Shown: positions 10,794 through 19,188, counted from the stretch's first letter. The stretch: 64,000 nucleotides of DNA from Neorhizobium sp. UBA3556 (GCA_002376235.1 DFNX01000016.1:62001-126000); one strand, 5' to 3'. The notes: a model not told the origin generated them from the sequence alone. Program-made: numbers and translations.

Positions 10794-11912
10794 ATGCGTG
10801 TCGGGTGCCCGAAGGAAATCAAGAACCATGAATATCGTGTCGGTCTCACGCCCGGTGCCGTGCGTGAATATGTGGCGCATGGCCATGACGTGATCGTCGA
10901 GACTAAGGCCGGAAGCGGTATCGGTGCCGATGACGCCGCCTATCAGGCAGCCGGCGCAAAGATCGTCGCCTCGGCGAAGGAAATTTTCGAACAGTCCGAT
11001 ATGGTGGTGAAGGTAAAGGAACCTCAGCCGGCCGAATGGGCGCAGTTGCGCGAAGGCCAGATCCTTTACACTTATCTCCATCTCGCTCCCGATCCGGAAC
11101 AGACCAAGGGACTTCTCGCTTCCGGCGTCACCGGCGTTGCCTATGAAACGGTAACCGATGAGCGCGGCGGCCTTCCGCTTCTGGCGCCGATGTCGGAAGT
11201 CGCGGGTCGTCTGGCCATACAGGCCGGTGCGACGGCGCTTCAGAAAGCCACTGGCGGCCGCGGCATTCTGCTCGGCGGCGTGCCCGGCGTGTTGCCGGCC
11301 AAGGTTACGGTCATCGGCGGCGGCGTGGTCGGCCTTCATGCGGCCCGCATGGCGGCCGGTCTCGGTGCCGATGTGACGATTCTCGATCGTTCGCTGCCGC
11401 GCCTGCGCCAGCTCGATGATATTTTCGGCGGTCGTGTCCACACCCGATATTCGACGATCGACGCGCTGGAAGAGGAAACCTTCTCCGCCGATCTCGTCAT
11501 CGGTGCCGTCCTCATTCCTGGTGCCGCAGCCCCGAAACTCGTCACCCGCGAAATGCTGACCGGCATGAAACAGGGGGCGGTCATGGTCGATGTGGCGATC
11601 GATCAGGGTGGATGCTTCGAGACATCGCATGCCACGACCCATTCCGATCCGACCTATGAAGTGGACGGCATCGTGCATTATTGTGTCGCCAACATGCCGG
11701 GCGCCGTGCCGATCACCTCCGCCCATGCGCTCAATAACGCTACGCTCCAGCATGGTCTTGCTCTCGCCGACCGCGGTCTGCGTGCCATTGCCGAGGACCG
11801 GCACCTGCGCAACGGGCTGAACGTCCACAAGGGAAGGGTGACCAACAGGGCCGTTGCCGAAGCGCTCGGTTACGAGGCCTTTGCTGCGGAAAGCCTGCTG
11901 AACGTCGCCTGA
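10794..11912 (+). CDS. ald: Alanine dehydrogenase
   Basis: A 372-residue NAD-dependent alanine dehydrogenase, interconverting L-alanine and pyruvate plus ammonium. The N-terminus MRVGCPKEIKNHEYRVGLTP carries the substrate-binding Arg and Lys. The YTYLHLAPD segment holds the catalytic His. GGGVVGLHAARMAAGLGA (about residue 175) is the NAD-binding turn, and VDVAIDQGGCFETSH matches the family signature. GAGGAA precedes the ATG. It is divergent from an Lrp-type gene that probably regulates it; a RIME element occupies the promoter spacer. Confidence 0.96.
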   Translation: MRVGCPKEIKNHEYRVGLTPGAVREYVAHGHDVIVETKAGSGIGADDAAYQAAGAKIVASAKEIFEQSDMVVKVKEPQPAEWAQLREGQILYTYLHLAPDPEQTKGLLASGVTGVAYETVTDERGGLPLLAPMSEVAGRLAIQAGATALQKATGGRGILLGGVPGVLPAKVTVIGGGVVGLHAARMAAGLGADVTILDRSLPRLRQLDDIFGGRVHTRYSTIDALEEETFSADLVIGAVLIPGAAAPKLVTREMLTGMKQGAVMVDVAIDQGGCFETSHATTHSDPTYEVDGIVHYCVANMPGAVPITSAHALNNATLQHGLALADRGLRAIAEDRHLRNGLNVHKGRVTNRAVAEALGYEAFAAESLLNVA

Positions 11913-11984
11913 TCTTCCGTAATTCTGTGGGTTTGAACGTCGGGTGCGGTGGTGCCCGGCGTTTTTTCGTCCGTGAAATCAATT

Positions 11985-12053
11985 CGATATTATTTAGATA
12001 TATCGAAGTTCTTGTGTTTAGTGCTGTGCAGCCTATCTTTAGATATATCGAAA
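11985..12053 (+). promoter_or_regulatory. Duplicated PadR-type operator upstream of padR
   Basis: An identical 15-base direct repeat, TTTAGATATATCGAA, occurs at 11993-12007 and 12038-12052, the second copy ending 21 bases before the padR start. A further partial inverted copy (TTCGATATTAT) lies at about 11983. PadR regulators usually repress their own genes from AT-rich repeats of this kind, so autoregulation is likely. Confidence 0.65.
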
Positions 12054-12073
12054 GACAGTCTGAGGAGACAAAA

Positions 12074-12772
12074 ATGTTTGGACACAGATTTGATGGCCGC
12101 GACGGATGCGGCGAGCATGGGGGCCGGAGAGGCCGCAAGGGTTTCGAGGAAATCTTCGCCGCGCGCGGCGGGCCGTTCGGCCGCGGTTTTGGCGGTCCCG
12201 GCCGTGGCGGGCGAGGCGGCGGCCATGGTTTCGGTGATGAAGGCGATGGTCGTATCGGCCGTTTCCTGATGCAGGGCGATCTCCGACTTCTGGTTCTGGC
12301 GTTGATCGAAAAGGAACCGCGCCACGGCTACGAGATCATCAAGCATATCGAGGACATGACCTACGGCTTTTACGCTCCGAGCCCAGGTGTCATCTACCCG
12401 ACCCTGACCTATCTCGAAGAAGCTGGTTACGTTGTCTCTGAGGCCGACGGCAACAAGAAGCGTTACGCCATCACCGAAGAGGGCAGGGCACATCTCGAAG
12501 AAAACCGCAGTTTTGCCTCCACCATCCTCGGCAGGCTTTCCGAGCTTGCGGAACGCATCAAGCAGCGTCAGGAACGCAGCGAGCACCACCATCGCCGCGA
12601 ACAAGGTCCGGACCTGCCACGCAGCGTCGATGCAGCCTTGCTGAACTTGCGCGAAGTCATCGCCGCCAAGCTGGCGACGGACGAAAAGAAAGCTGGCGAT
12701 TTCATCAAGCTTCTGCTGCAGATCGCCGAGGATATAGAAGGTGATGGAACGGAAGACCAAGGCCAAAACTGA
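12074..12772 (+). CDS. PadR-family regulator, YqjI-like
   Basis: A 232-residue transcription regulator. The N-terminal 65 residues are rich in Gly, Arg, His and Asp (MFGHRFDGRDGCGEHGG), followed by a PadR winged helix with LRLLVLALIEKEPRHGYEI and PSPGVIYPTLTYLEEAG, then a C-terminal dimerisation helix. This architecture resembles E. coli YqjI, a nickel-responsive repressor with a His/Gly/Cys-rich N-terminus; metal sensing here is inference. The start at 12074 is supported by GAGGAG nine bases upstream and by the operator repeats, which would otherwise lie inside the coding region. Confidence 0.85.
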   Translation: MFGHRFDGRDGCGEHGGRRGRKGFEEIFAARGGPFGRGFGGPGRGGRGGGHGFGDEGDGRIGRFLMQGDLRLLVLALIEKEPRHGYEIIKHIEDMTYGFYAPSPGVIYPTLTYLEEAGYVVSEADGNKKRYAITEEGRAHLEENRSFASTILGRLSELAERIKQRQERSEHHHRREQGPDLPRSVDAALLNLREVIAAKLATDEKKAGDFIKLLLQIAEDIEGDGTEDQGQN

Positions 12773-12801
12773 TGCTGATACTGACGGTGTCCGCGTCAAA
12801 A

Positions 12802-12840
12802 CGGGGAGAAGGTGCCGGCAGGCGGATGAGGGGCAGACGC
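12802..12840. repeat. Dispersed rhizobial intergenic repeat fragment
   Basis: A GGGGAGAAGGTGCCGGCAGG-type stretch directly downstream of padR. I recognise this sequence as one repeated in intergenic regions of many Rhizobiales genomes. The identification is from memory; only one copy is visible in this window. Confidence 0.45.
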
Positions 12841-12955
12841 GACCAAACGCGGGGATAAAATCACACTGCCACCCCAGCAATCCCAACCACTTAGCCGCTC
12901 TTTGATCCCCATTCGGCAAACCCGTGCCTACAATCACTTCGTTCCGCTTCGGCTA

Positions 12956-13223
12956 CACCGGTCCGCATAACCGGCGAGGCGGGACCGGTGATCGGACGGT
13001 CCGCTCTTATGCAGGCGGACCGTCCGGGGCCGCGCAGAAAATGGTCTGCCTCTCCTGGTCGCAGGGGACGTGCGTGTGTCGCACACATACCGATCCGGCA
13101 ACTCGCCAAGAGCATAGGTCCGGATCGCCGCAGACGGACCGGAGTTGCGCGGAAAAACACACCGAACGGGACACGCCGAGTGTCATTTATAAAAATTCAA
13201 TTCGAGGCACCCGGCGTGTCCCG
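12956..13223. repeat. Palindrome-rich non-coding spacer
   Basis: The roughly 550 bases between padR and the DUF1203 gene have no convincing gene and hold four inverted repeats: 12956-12964 with 12982-12990 (9 bases, perfect); 12993-13003 with 13016-13026 (11 bases, perfect, CGGACGGTCCG); 13098-13104 with 13142-13148 (with an inner GGTCCG/CGGACC pair); and 13167-13182 with 13208-13223 (16 bases, one mismatch, around an AT-rich loop). It could be a structured RNA or a composite of dispersed repeats. Confidence 0.55.
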
Positions 13224-13297
13224 GCCGAAACAAGAAAAACGCTCAGGCACCAAGGGCGGAGTCCATTCGTCGTCCAGACGGCAGGCGCTGCATCGCC

Positions 13298-13771
13298 TCA
13301 AGCTCTGTCGATCCGGCACTGATAGCAATTGTTGCGGGCCGAGCGCACATGCACATAGGCGATCTCGTCACGCTCGAACAAGCCGCTTGCGCGTGCCGGG
13401 ATATCCTCGGTCGGCGTCACCGCGCCCGAACCGTAGACGATGCGATTGTCAGAACCGTATCCGCGAACAATATAGTCAGGGCTGGAAAGGATCGGCGGCA
13501 AGGATTCCTCGCAGGCATAACGAGTGCAGCGCCCCGCATGCAGAAAGATCGGGCCGGTCTCCGCATAGGGCTGAAGCGTGGGAAACGGCCGATAGGCAAG
13601 CACGAGCAAGCTCTGTCCCGCGTCGATATTCTGCAGGCAGTGGCGGCAGGGATGGCCGGGTCCATCGGAAACCATCGTCTCCGGCCGGTTTCCATAGGCG
13701 TCCTCTCCACCGCTCCAAAGCGTTTCGGCATCAACTGTCGGCATGGCATGAAATCGGATCGTCGTCACGGG
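13298..13771 (-). CDS. DUF1203 family protein
   Basis: A protein of about 157 residues of the DUF1203 family, function unknown. Recognisable features are the PCRHCLQ cysteine/histidine motif, the YRPFPTLQPYAETGPIFLH block, and a Cys pair at the C-terminus (NNCYQCR). The conserved Cys and His residues suggest metal binding, but this is not established. I prefer the GTG at 13771 (MTTIRFHAMPT) because GGAG lies six bases before it; an ATG three bases-triplets upstream of that frame position (13774) sits immediately after the same GGAG, which is too close. Confidence 0.8.
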   Translation of the reverse strand, partial: PVTTIRFHAMPTVDAETLWSGGEDAYGNRPETMVSDGPGHPCRHCLQNIDAGQSLLVLAYRPFPTLQPYAETGPIFLHAGRCTRYACEESLPPILSSPDYIVRGYGSDNRIVYGSGAVTPTEDIPARASGLFERDEIAYVHVRSARNNCYQCRIDRA

Positions 13772-13849
13772 CATCTCCTGAAACTGCAAAAGCCATGTGA
13801 TGTCTCTAACAGTTCAGCCCCGCCACCCGTTTCTTGCCGGGCTGAAAAC

Positions 13850-14407
13850 TTACCCGTCGAGTGCCTTCAAAAGTTCTGCATCCGTCATCGGCAGGATCGT
13901 CTCTTCGCTGGTGCCGACCGGCGAAAAACCCATCATCTGATAGAGCTGGATCGCCCGCGGATGATCGAGATTATTGGTGGTCACGGTGACTTTCGAAGGG
14001 TTGTCCCGCCACGCCGCATAAAGCGCCTGCAGCAGAAACCACTTGCCGATGCCAAGTCCCATCGCCCGTTCGAACAGGCCGAAATAGGAAAGTTCGACAA
14101 CATCGTCATCCTGCCTAGCAAGCTCGAAGAAACCCGCCGGCGCGCCATCGACATAAAGCACGCTGATCGAAACCGGCTTGCTGTGAATGATCGCAGCCAG
14201 TTCCTCGTCGCTGAGCTTGAGGCGCTCATACCAGTGCCATCGTTTGCCCACCTGCCGGTAGAGATAGCGGTAGAAATGCAGCGGTATCTCCGGCGACCGC
14301 ATGATCGCCGTCTGCACATTGACCGGAACCGGAAGGCTGTTGCGCGGTGCGGCAGTCATTTCGAGCCGGGTGACACGAACCGTCAGCGGGAGAGGCTTGT
14401 TTGTCAT
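13850..14407 (-). CDS. GNAT family N-acetyltransferase
   Basis: A 185-residue GNAT acetyltransferase. The acetyl-CoA-binding segment is GLGIGKWFLLQAL, preceded by the beta strand VVELSYFGLFER and followed by VTVTTNNLDHPRAIQLYQMMGF, which together form the GNAT core. The first 50 residues are an extension before the core. The acceptor substrate is unknown. It follows sseA on the minus strand by about 15 bases and is likely the last gene of the cysK-alaX-sseA run. Confidence 0.85.
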   Translation of the reverse strand: MTNKPLPLTVRVTRLEMTAAPRNSLPVPVNVQTAIMRSPEIPLHFYRYLYRQVGKRWHWYERLKLSDEELAAIIHSKPVSISVLYVDGAPAGFFELARQDDDVVELSYFGLFERAMGLGIGKWFLLQALYAAWRDNPSKVTVTTNNLDHPRAIQLYQMMGFSPVGTSEETILPMTDAELLKALDG

Positions 14408-14422
14408 GGAAACTGTTCCGGT

Positions 14423-15298
14423 CTACCGCGCATCCGCCGGCCCGGTGACCACCGGTGCCTCTTCGCGAGCGCCCCATTCGGTCCAGGAGCCGTCATAGAG
14501 TGCGTTATCCTCGTGTCCGAGCGATTCGAGCGCCAGCGTGATGATCGCGGCGGTGATGCCCGATCCGCAGGTGGTGACGATCGGTTGGCCGAAATCGATC
14601 CCGGCATCCTCGATCGCCTGGCGAAGCTCCGGCAGGCTGCGCAGCTTGCCATTGGCCGAAAACGTGCCGGAAGGAAGGCTGCGGGCACCCGGCATGTGGC
14701 CGGATCGCAGCCCCGGCCGGGTCTCAAGTTCGGTCGCGGCAAACCGTCCGGCGCTACGGGCATCGGCAATCTGCCGCTTGCCATCGAGGACGATCGACAG
14801 CATCTCGCGAAAATCGATCACCTTGTCGAGCCGCAGGTCGGCCTTGAACGTGGTGGCCGAAACGGAAGCAGCATCTGTCTCCAGAGGTCGTCCCTCGGCC
14901 TTCCAGCCGTCGAGGCCGCCATCGAGCACGAAGACTTGCCGCGCACCCATGATCCGGAAAAGCCACCAGCCGCGCGGCGCGGAAAAAATGCCGGGACCGT
15001 CATAAACGACAATCCGGTCGGTCTCGCTGATCCCCATCTTGCCGACAGCCTCGGCAAAAAACTCCGGGGCAGGGACCATATGCGGCAGGCCGGTCGAATG
15101 ATCGGCGACCTTGTCGTGATCGAAACGGATGGCGCCGGGAATATGCCCGGCCAGATATTCGGCTTCGGCATTGCGGCCCTGTGCCGGCAGGTAGAAGGAG
15201 GCGTCGATCACCTTCAGGTCGGGCGCGCCAAGTTCCTTCGCCAGCCAGTCGGACGAAACCACGAAACGGCTTGTCTGGGTTTCATTAGCTTCGCTCAT
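14423..15298 (-). CDS. sseA: 3-mercaptopyruvate sulfurtransferase
   Basis: A 291-residue tandem rhodanese protein. The C-terminal domain carries the catalytic loop CGSGITAA, the form typical of mercaptopyruvate sulfurtransferases rather than thiosulfate sulfurtransferases. The N-terminal rhodanese domain (residues 10-135, with YLAGHIPGAIRFDHD) is non-catalytic. It transfers sulfur from 3-mercaptopyruvate, a cysteine breakdown product, in line with the cysteine synthase two genes upstream. GAGGGAGA precedes the ATG. Confidence 0.92.
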   Translation of the reverse strand: MSEANETQTSRFVVSSDWLAKELGAPDLKVIDASFYLPAQGRNAEAEYLAGHIPGAIRFDHDKVADHSTGLPHMVPAPEFFAEAVGKMGISETDRIVVYDGPGIFSAPRGWWLFRIMGARQVFVLDGGLDGWKAEGRPLETDAASVSATTFKADLRLDKVIDFREMLSIVLDGKRQIADARSAGRFAATELETRPGLRSGHMPGARSLPSGTFSANGKLRSLPELRQAIEDAGIDFGQPIVTTCGSGITAAIITLALESLGHEDNALYDGSWTEWGAREEAPVVTGPADAR

Positions 15299-15319
15299 AT
15301 GATCTCTCCCTCGGCCTCT

Positions 15320-16057
15320 TCAGGCCCTTGCTTCGGGCTCGCCGAACCGGATCCTGAAACGGCGGTTCTCTTTGCCCTTTTTCTCGATCCTGGCGATATG
15401 GATCGCCCCGATCTCGGCTGTTCTTGCCACATGTGTGCCGCCGCAGGGCTGGCTGTCAACGCTGGAATTCTCGCCGATACAGACCAGGCTGACGCGTCCG
15501 AGACCGACCGGCGGGCGCACGTTTTTCGACTTCACGATGCCCGGATTTGCCGAAAGCTCCTCGTCGGTAATCCATTGCAGATAGACCGGATGATCCGCGT
15601 TGACGAGTTCCATCAGCCTCGCGGTCACATCGTCCTTGTCGATCATGTCGGTCATGTCGAAATCGACCCGCGATTCCTCCTCGCCGACGGCTGCACCCGT
15701 GATCGGATACTGGCAGACGACCGAAAGCAGATGGCAGGCGGTGTGCATCCGCATCAGGTTGAAACGACGCGACCAGTCGATCGAAAGCGTCACCGTCTCG
15801 CCGACCAGAGGCTGGGCCTCACCTTCAAGCGGCACGTGGATGACGATATCCTTCGTCGCTCCATGCCGGGTCTGGCCGAGCAGAATACGGCTCCCATCCG
15901 CCCGGTCGAGAAAACCGGTATCTCCGGGCTGTCCGCCGGACGTCGCGTAAAAACAGGTTCGATCGAACTCGATCCCACCGTCCTCATGCACGGATGTCAC
16001 GACGGCCTCTGTCGTGGTCAGATAGAAATCGTCACGGTAAAGCAGCTGGGATGGCAT
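15320..16057 (-). CDS. Stand-alone alanyl-tRNA editing protein (AlaX type)
   Basis: A 245-residue homologue of the AlaRS editing domain, which hydrolyses mischarged Ser- or Gly-tRNA(Ala) in the cytoplasm. The two zinc-site motifs are present: HTACH (HxxxH) near residue 100 and CGGTH (CxxxH) near 208. The N-terminal strand DGGIEFDRTCFYATSGGQPGD matches AlaX-M type proteins, which carry the Gly-rich motif. It is 21 bases upstream of sseA and just downstream of cysK, so probably co-transcribed. Confidence 0.9.
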   Translation of the reverse strand: MPSQLLYRDDFYLTTTEAVVTSVHEDGGIEFDRTCFYATSGGQPGDTGFLDRADGSRILLGQTRHGATKDIVIHVPLEGEAQPLVGETVTLSIDWSRRFNLMRMHTACHLLSVVCQYPITGAAVGEEESRVDFDMTDMIDKDDVTARLMELVNADHPVYLQWITDEELSANPGIVKSKNVRPPVGLGRVSLVCIGENSSVDSQPCGGTHVARTAEIGAIHIARIEKKGKENRRFRIRFGEPEARA

Positions 16058-16078
16058 GGGGTGCTCGTGGTTATGTTG

Positions 16079-17116
16079 TCAGGCAGTCTCGAAGGGCACG
16101 GGAATATGCCGTTTCTGCGTCAGCCATTTTGGCGCCGGCAGGCTCTTCGACTTCAGGAAATCGGGGTTGAACAGCTTGGATTGATAGCGGTTGCCATAGT
16201 CGCAAAGCACGGTGACGATCGTGTGTCCCGGCCCGAGATCCTTGGCAAGCCTGATCGCGCCGGCAATATTGATGCCGGACGATCCGCCGAGGCAAAGCCC
16301 TTCGGTTTCCACGAGGTCGAAAATATAGGGAAGGGCCTCCGCGTCGGAGATGCGATAGGAAAAGTCCGGGGTGAAGCCTTCGAGATTGGCGGTGATCCGG
16401 CCCTGGCCAATGCCTTCGGTGATCGAGTTGCCTTCCGATTTCAGTTCGCCATGCGAGTAATATTCATAAAGCGCTGCGCCCTCGGGATCGGCAATGCCGA
16501 TCTTGATGGCGGAATTCTTGGCTTTCAGGCCCATCGCCGTGCCGACCAGTGTTCCGCCTGATCCGACAGAGCAGATGAAACCGTCCACCTTGCCGCCGGT
16601 CTGTTCCCAGATTTCCGGTGCTGTCGTTTCGATATGCGCCTGCCTGTTGGCGATGTTGTCGAACTGGTTCGCCCAGATCGCGCCTGCAGGTTCGGTCTTC
16701 GCCAGTTGCTCGGCAAGCCGGCCGGAAACCTTCACGTAATTGTTGGGGTTCTTGTAAGGAACCGCCGGAACCTCGACCAGTTCGGCGCCGAGAAGTTTCA
16801 GCGCATCCTTCTTCTCCTGGCTCTGGGTCTCGGGGATGACGATGACCGTCCGGTATCCGAGCGCCTTTGCAACCAGTGTCAGGCCAATTCCGGTATTGCC
16901 AGCCGTCCCCTCGACGATCACCCCGCCAGGCTTCAGCAGACCCTTTCGCTCGGCATCGCGGATGATGAACAGGGCAGCCCTGTCCTTCACCGACTGGCCG
17001 GGATTGAGAAATTCGGCCTTGCCGAGAATTTCGCAGCCGGTCTGCTCCGAAGCGTCCTTCAACCGGATAAGCGGTGTGTTGCCGATGATGTCGATGACGT
17101 TGGGATAGGAAACCAT
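16079..17116 (-). CDS. cysK: Cysteine synthase family protein (PLP-dependent)
   Basis: A 345-residue fold-type II PLP enzyme of the O-acetylserine sulfhydrylase family, making cysteine from O-acetylserine and sulfide. The PLP lysine lies in GQSVKDRAA (about residue 43), the substrate loop is EGTAGNTGIG, and the PLP phosphate loop is GSGGTLVG. At 345 residues it is about 25 longer than typical CysK, mainly at the C-terminus, as in some rhizobial paralogues. A related activity such as cystathionine beta-synthase-like chemistry cannot be excluded. It heads the cysK-alaX-sseA-GNAT run. Confidence 0.88.
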   Translation of the reverse strand: MVSYPNVIDIIGNTPLIRLKDASEQTGCEILGKAEFLNPGQSVKDRAALFIIRDAERKGLLKPGGVIVEGTAGNTGIGLTLVAKALGYRTVIVIPETQSQEKKDALKLLGAELVEVPAVPYKNPNNYVKVSGRLAEQLAKTEPAGAIWANQFDNIANRQAHIETTAPEIWEQTGGKVDGFICSVGSGGTLVGTAMGLKAKNSAIKIGIADPEGAALYEYYSHGELKSEGNSITEGIGQGRITANLEGFTPDFSYRISDAEALPYIFDLVETEGLCLGGSSGINIAGAIRLAKDLGPGHTIVTVLCDYGNRYQSKLFNPDFLKSKSLPAPKWLTQKRHIPVPFETA

Positions 17117-17352
17117 GATGACACGCCTTTTTGGCTGATTTAATCAGCGTCTTTTCCATGGACAAGCACTCCAGCGCAAGAAAATCCGTTCTCAGCTTGT
17201 CGGTTCAAGCGAAAAGCACTGCCGCTTCACGGCAAGCCACGCAAAAACCTCCACCAAGCCTCCAAAAGCTCGTGATTGCGTAGGCAGGGAAACAATGCGC
17301 GATTTTGTGATCCGATTAGACGTACTCCTGAAATCTACCATCTTTACGTTGT

Positions 17353-18027
17353 GTGGATACGCCTCTAGATTTGACAACAGACATGTTGCTGAACCTTGAA
17401 CGACTGGATCTGCTTGTTGCGCATTACGTCGCCGGTTGCTTGCCGGAGCCGGCGCATATTCTCGTGGGTTCTCATCTTGAGATGCAGCCGTCTTCGGGAC
17501 GACTGGCCGGCCAACTGGAAATGCTGGGGGGGCAGGGCCTCGATGATGCCAAGCCCAGCAAGTTGTCGTCATCCGCAGAACGTTTGAAGGCTATCCTGGA
17601 ATCAGAACCGGAGATCGAGGTGCAGCCATTAACGGCGAAGCAAGGCGATCCGCTTCCCTATTACCTGCGTTCCTATGCAGGACGGAATCTCGAGGATGTT
17701 CCTTGGAAGACCAAACTGCCGGGTCTCAAGCAGCATGTGATCGAAAAGTCTTCGGGCATGGAGGCCAGCCTTCTATGGGCAAGACCAGGTCGCGCCCTGC
17801 CGCATCATCACCATCGTGGACTTGAACTCACGCTGGTATTGCAGGGGCAGTTTCACGACCAAAGGGGAGCGTTTTCACAAGGCGATGTCTCCGTCGCCGA
17901 CGAAACGATCATTCATCGTCCTGTGGCGGGGACAGATCACCCTTGCTTGTGCTTCTCGGTCTTGTTGGCACCGATCACCCTGAGCGGTTCGGCTTTCCGG
18001 ATGCTGGGCGACATAATCGGCGTATAA
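17353..18027 (+). CDS. ChrR-like cupin protein with degenerate zinc anti-sigma domain
   Basis: A 224-residue protein with the two-domain layout of ChrR anti-sigma factors: an N-terminal sigma-binding domain (VAHYVAGCLPEPAHILVGSH) and a C-terminal cupin (HHHHRGLE near residue 149, then TIIHRP). The cupin metal ligands look intact. In the N-terminal domain the usual HxxxCxxC reads HLEMQPSS, so both zinc cysteines are gone, and the N-terminal His is also missing. No sigma factor gene is adjacent. It may have lost anti-sigma function. The start is uncertain: GTG at 17353 or ATG at 17383, neither with a clear ribosome site. Confidence 0.75.
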   Translation: MDTPLDLTTDMLLNLERLDLLVAHYVAGCLPEPAHILVGSHLEMQPSSGRLAGQLEMLGGQGLDDAKPSKLSSSAERLKAILESEPEIEVQPLTAKQGDPLPYYLRSYAGRNLEDVPWKTKLPGLKQHVIEKSSGMEASLLWARPGRALPHHHHRGLELTLVLQGQFHDQRGAFSQGDVSVADETIIHRPVAGTDHPCLCFSVLLAPITLSGSAFRMLGDIIGV

Positions 18028-18208
18028 TCCAACCCGACACGTGTCTTCGGTGATGAATTTATGGCCGCCTGCGGGATGTCTACATTACAGGTGACCCGGC
18101 AAGTTAAGTCGCCTGGAATTGTGTATCGATTTTGCGCGACCTGCATACGCGACAGCGCCTCTCCGACGAACAAATGCGGCCGGTTACGGAAGCTTGAGGA
18201 TGCAAGCG

Positions 18209-18451
18209 TTAATTCACGTGGAGTTGCGCCTCGCTGACCGCCTGCTCGAATTGCAGCCGGGCCTCTTCAGATGTGCGGCGCCCATCAAGAGCCGCGCGGC
18301 AGCAACTACGTGCCTTGACGAACTGTGGACCGCGCAGATCAGGCCATCGATCGGTCAACACCATCAATGCCTCGGATGGGCTGCTGATCGTTTCAGTCCC
18401 TTGATTTCCGAATGCGATCTGAACCGGCTTTTGCCAATTTCCCTGCGGCAT
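18209..18451 (-). CDS. DUF982 family small protein
   Basis: An 80-residue protein matching DUF982, a family expanded in Rhizobiales and of unknown function. Visible family features are the N-terminal WQKPV, the central LTDRWPDLRGPQFVKAR and the C-terminal ARLQFEQAVSEAQLHV. GGGAGGAT lies just before the ATG. It stands alone between the ChrR-like gene and a small membrane protein gene. About 180 bases upstream of its stop (18028-18208) hold nothing recognisable. Confidence 0.8.
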   Translation of the reverse strand: MPQGNWQKPVQIAFGNQGTETISSPSEALMVLTDRWPDLRGPQFVKARSCCRAALDGRRTSEEARLQFEQAVSEAQLHVN

Positions 18452-18631
18452 GAACGATCCTCCCAGTGCTCAGCCCCGAATAAAGCTGAGCCTACACCGG
18501 GGGCTCAATTGCCGCTACGAATTTTTTCTCGTTTAGGCTGTGCTTCTTGGGCTAAGTTGCCGCAAGGAGGTGAATGCGTGGAAATCGTTCGCTCTCTCCG
18601 CTGTTTCCAGAAGGCTTGCAGGTGATCGGCA

Positions 18632-18949
18632 TCATTCGTCATGCGCCCGTCGGGCGGGAGTAGCGGAGCCTGAGCTTGGCTGGCGCTTGCGCCGCGACCA
18701 CCATATGACCATCCGCCGGCGTCTGCGCCGGATGAAGGATATGTCGTTCGACAGCACGACGAAGCCGAGTGGCAGCATCCAGAAGCCGAGCACGGGAAGA
18801 AATCCCAAGGCCCCTCCAACCATAAGCGCAGACCCCAGGCCGATACGCCCGGCACGGGATCTCGGCATCGGGATTCGCCACGTACCGAGAGCCAGTTTGC
18901 CGCTTCGCGGGTCGATGCCGAAATGCCGTTTATGCGGTGCCGCAACCAT
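18632..18949 (-). CDS. Small membrane protein, PGPGW-like
   Basis: A 105-residue protein with one long hydrophobic region (ALMVGGALGFLPVLGFWMLP, residues 41-60, continuing to LGFVVLS), followed by an Arg-rich cytoplasmic segment (FIRRRRRRMVIWWSRRKR). This resembles the small rhizobial PGPGW-type transmembrane proteins, whose function is unknown. The start could instead be the ATG at 18868. No operon partner is evident. Confidence 0.6.
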   Translation of the reverse strand: MVAAPHKRHFGIDPRSGKLALGTWRIPMPRSRAGRIGLGSALMVGGALGFLPVLGFWMLPLGFVVLSNDISFIRRRRRRMVIWWSRRKRQPSSGSATPARRAHDE

Positions 18950-19102
18950 TCAGTCAGAAACCCCTTTGAAAACACACGATATCTGCCAGCGAAATGGGGA
19001 GGAGTTGGGGATTAAACAAGGAATTTCGCTTTTTTTCAAAAAACCGCTTGGCAAATAGGAAAAGCATGCGTATTACCCGCCGCACACGCCGCAACGCGGT
19101 GT

Positions 19103-19177
19103 TCCCTGGTAGCTCAGCGGTAGAGCATTCGACTGTTAATCGACAGGTCGCCGGTTCGAATCCGGCCCGGGGAGCCA
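19103..19177 (+). tRNA. tRNA-Asn (GTT)
   Basis: A complete cloverleaf: acceptor TCCCTGG pairs with CCGGGGA, the D arm holds AGCTCAGCGGTAGAGC, the anticodon loop is CTGTTAA (anticodon GTT), and the T arm contains GGTTCGAATCC. The terminal CCA is encoded. A hairpin terminator follows. Confidence 0.97.
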
Positions 19178-19188
19178 GTTTCAAAGAA

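Noticed and set aside
12956..13223. tmRNA, RNase P RNA or 4.5S RNA
   Set aside because: The palindromes invited this, but none of the conserved sequence cores of these RNAs is present.
13349..16561. A 1070-codon plus-strand frame across the DUF1203, GNAT, sseA, alaX and cysK genes
   Set aside because: The minus strand carries five recognisable proteins here; the plus frame has no motif and is a shadow of them.
18505..18975. A 156-codon minus-strand frame overlapping the PGPGW-like gene
   Set aside because: The 105-codon frame in the same interval has a clear membrane helix and Arg-rich anchor; the longer one is Ser/Cys/Arg-rich without motif.
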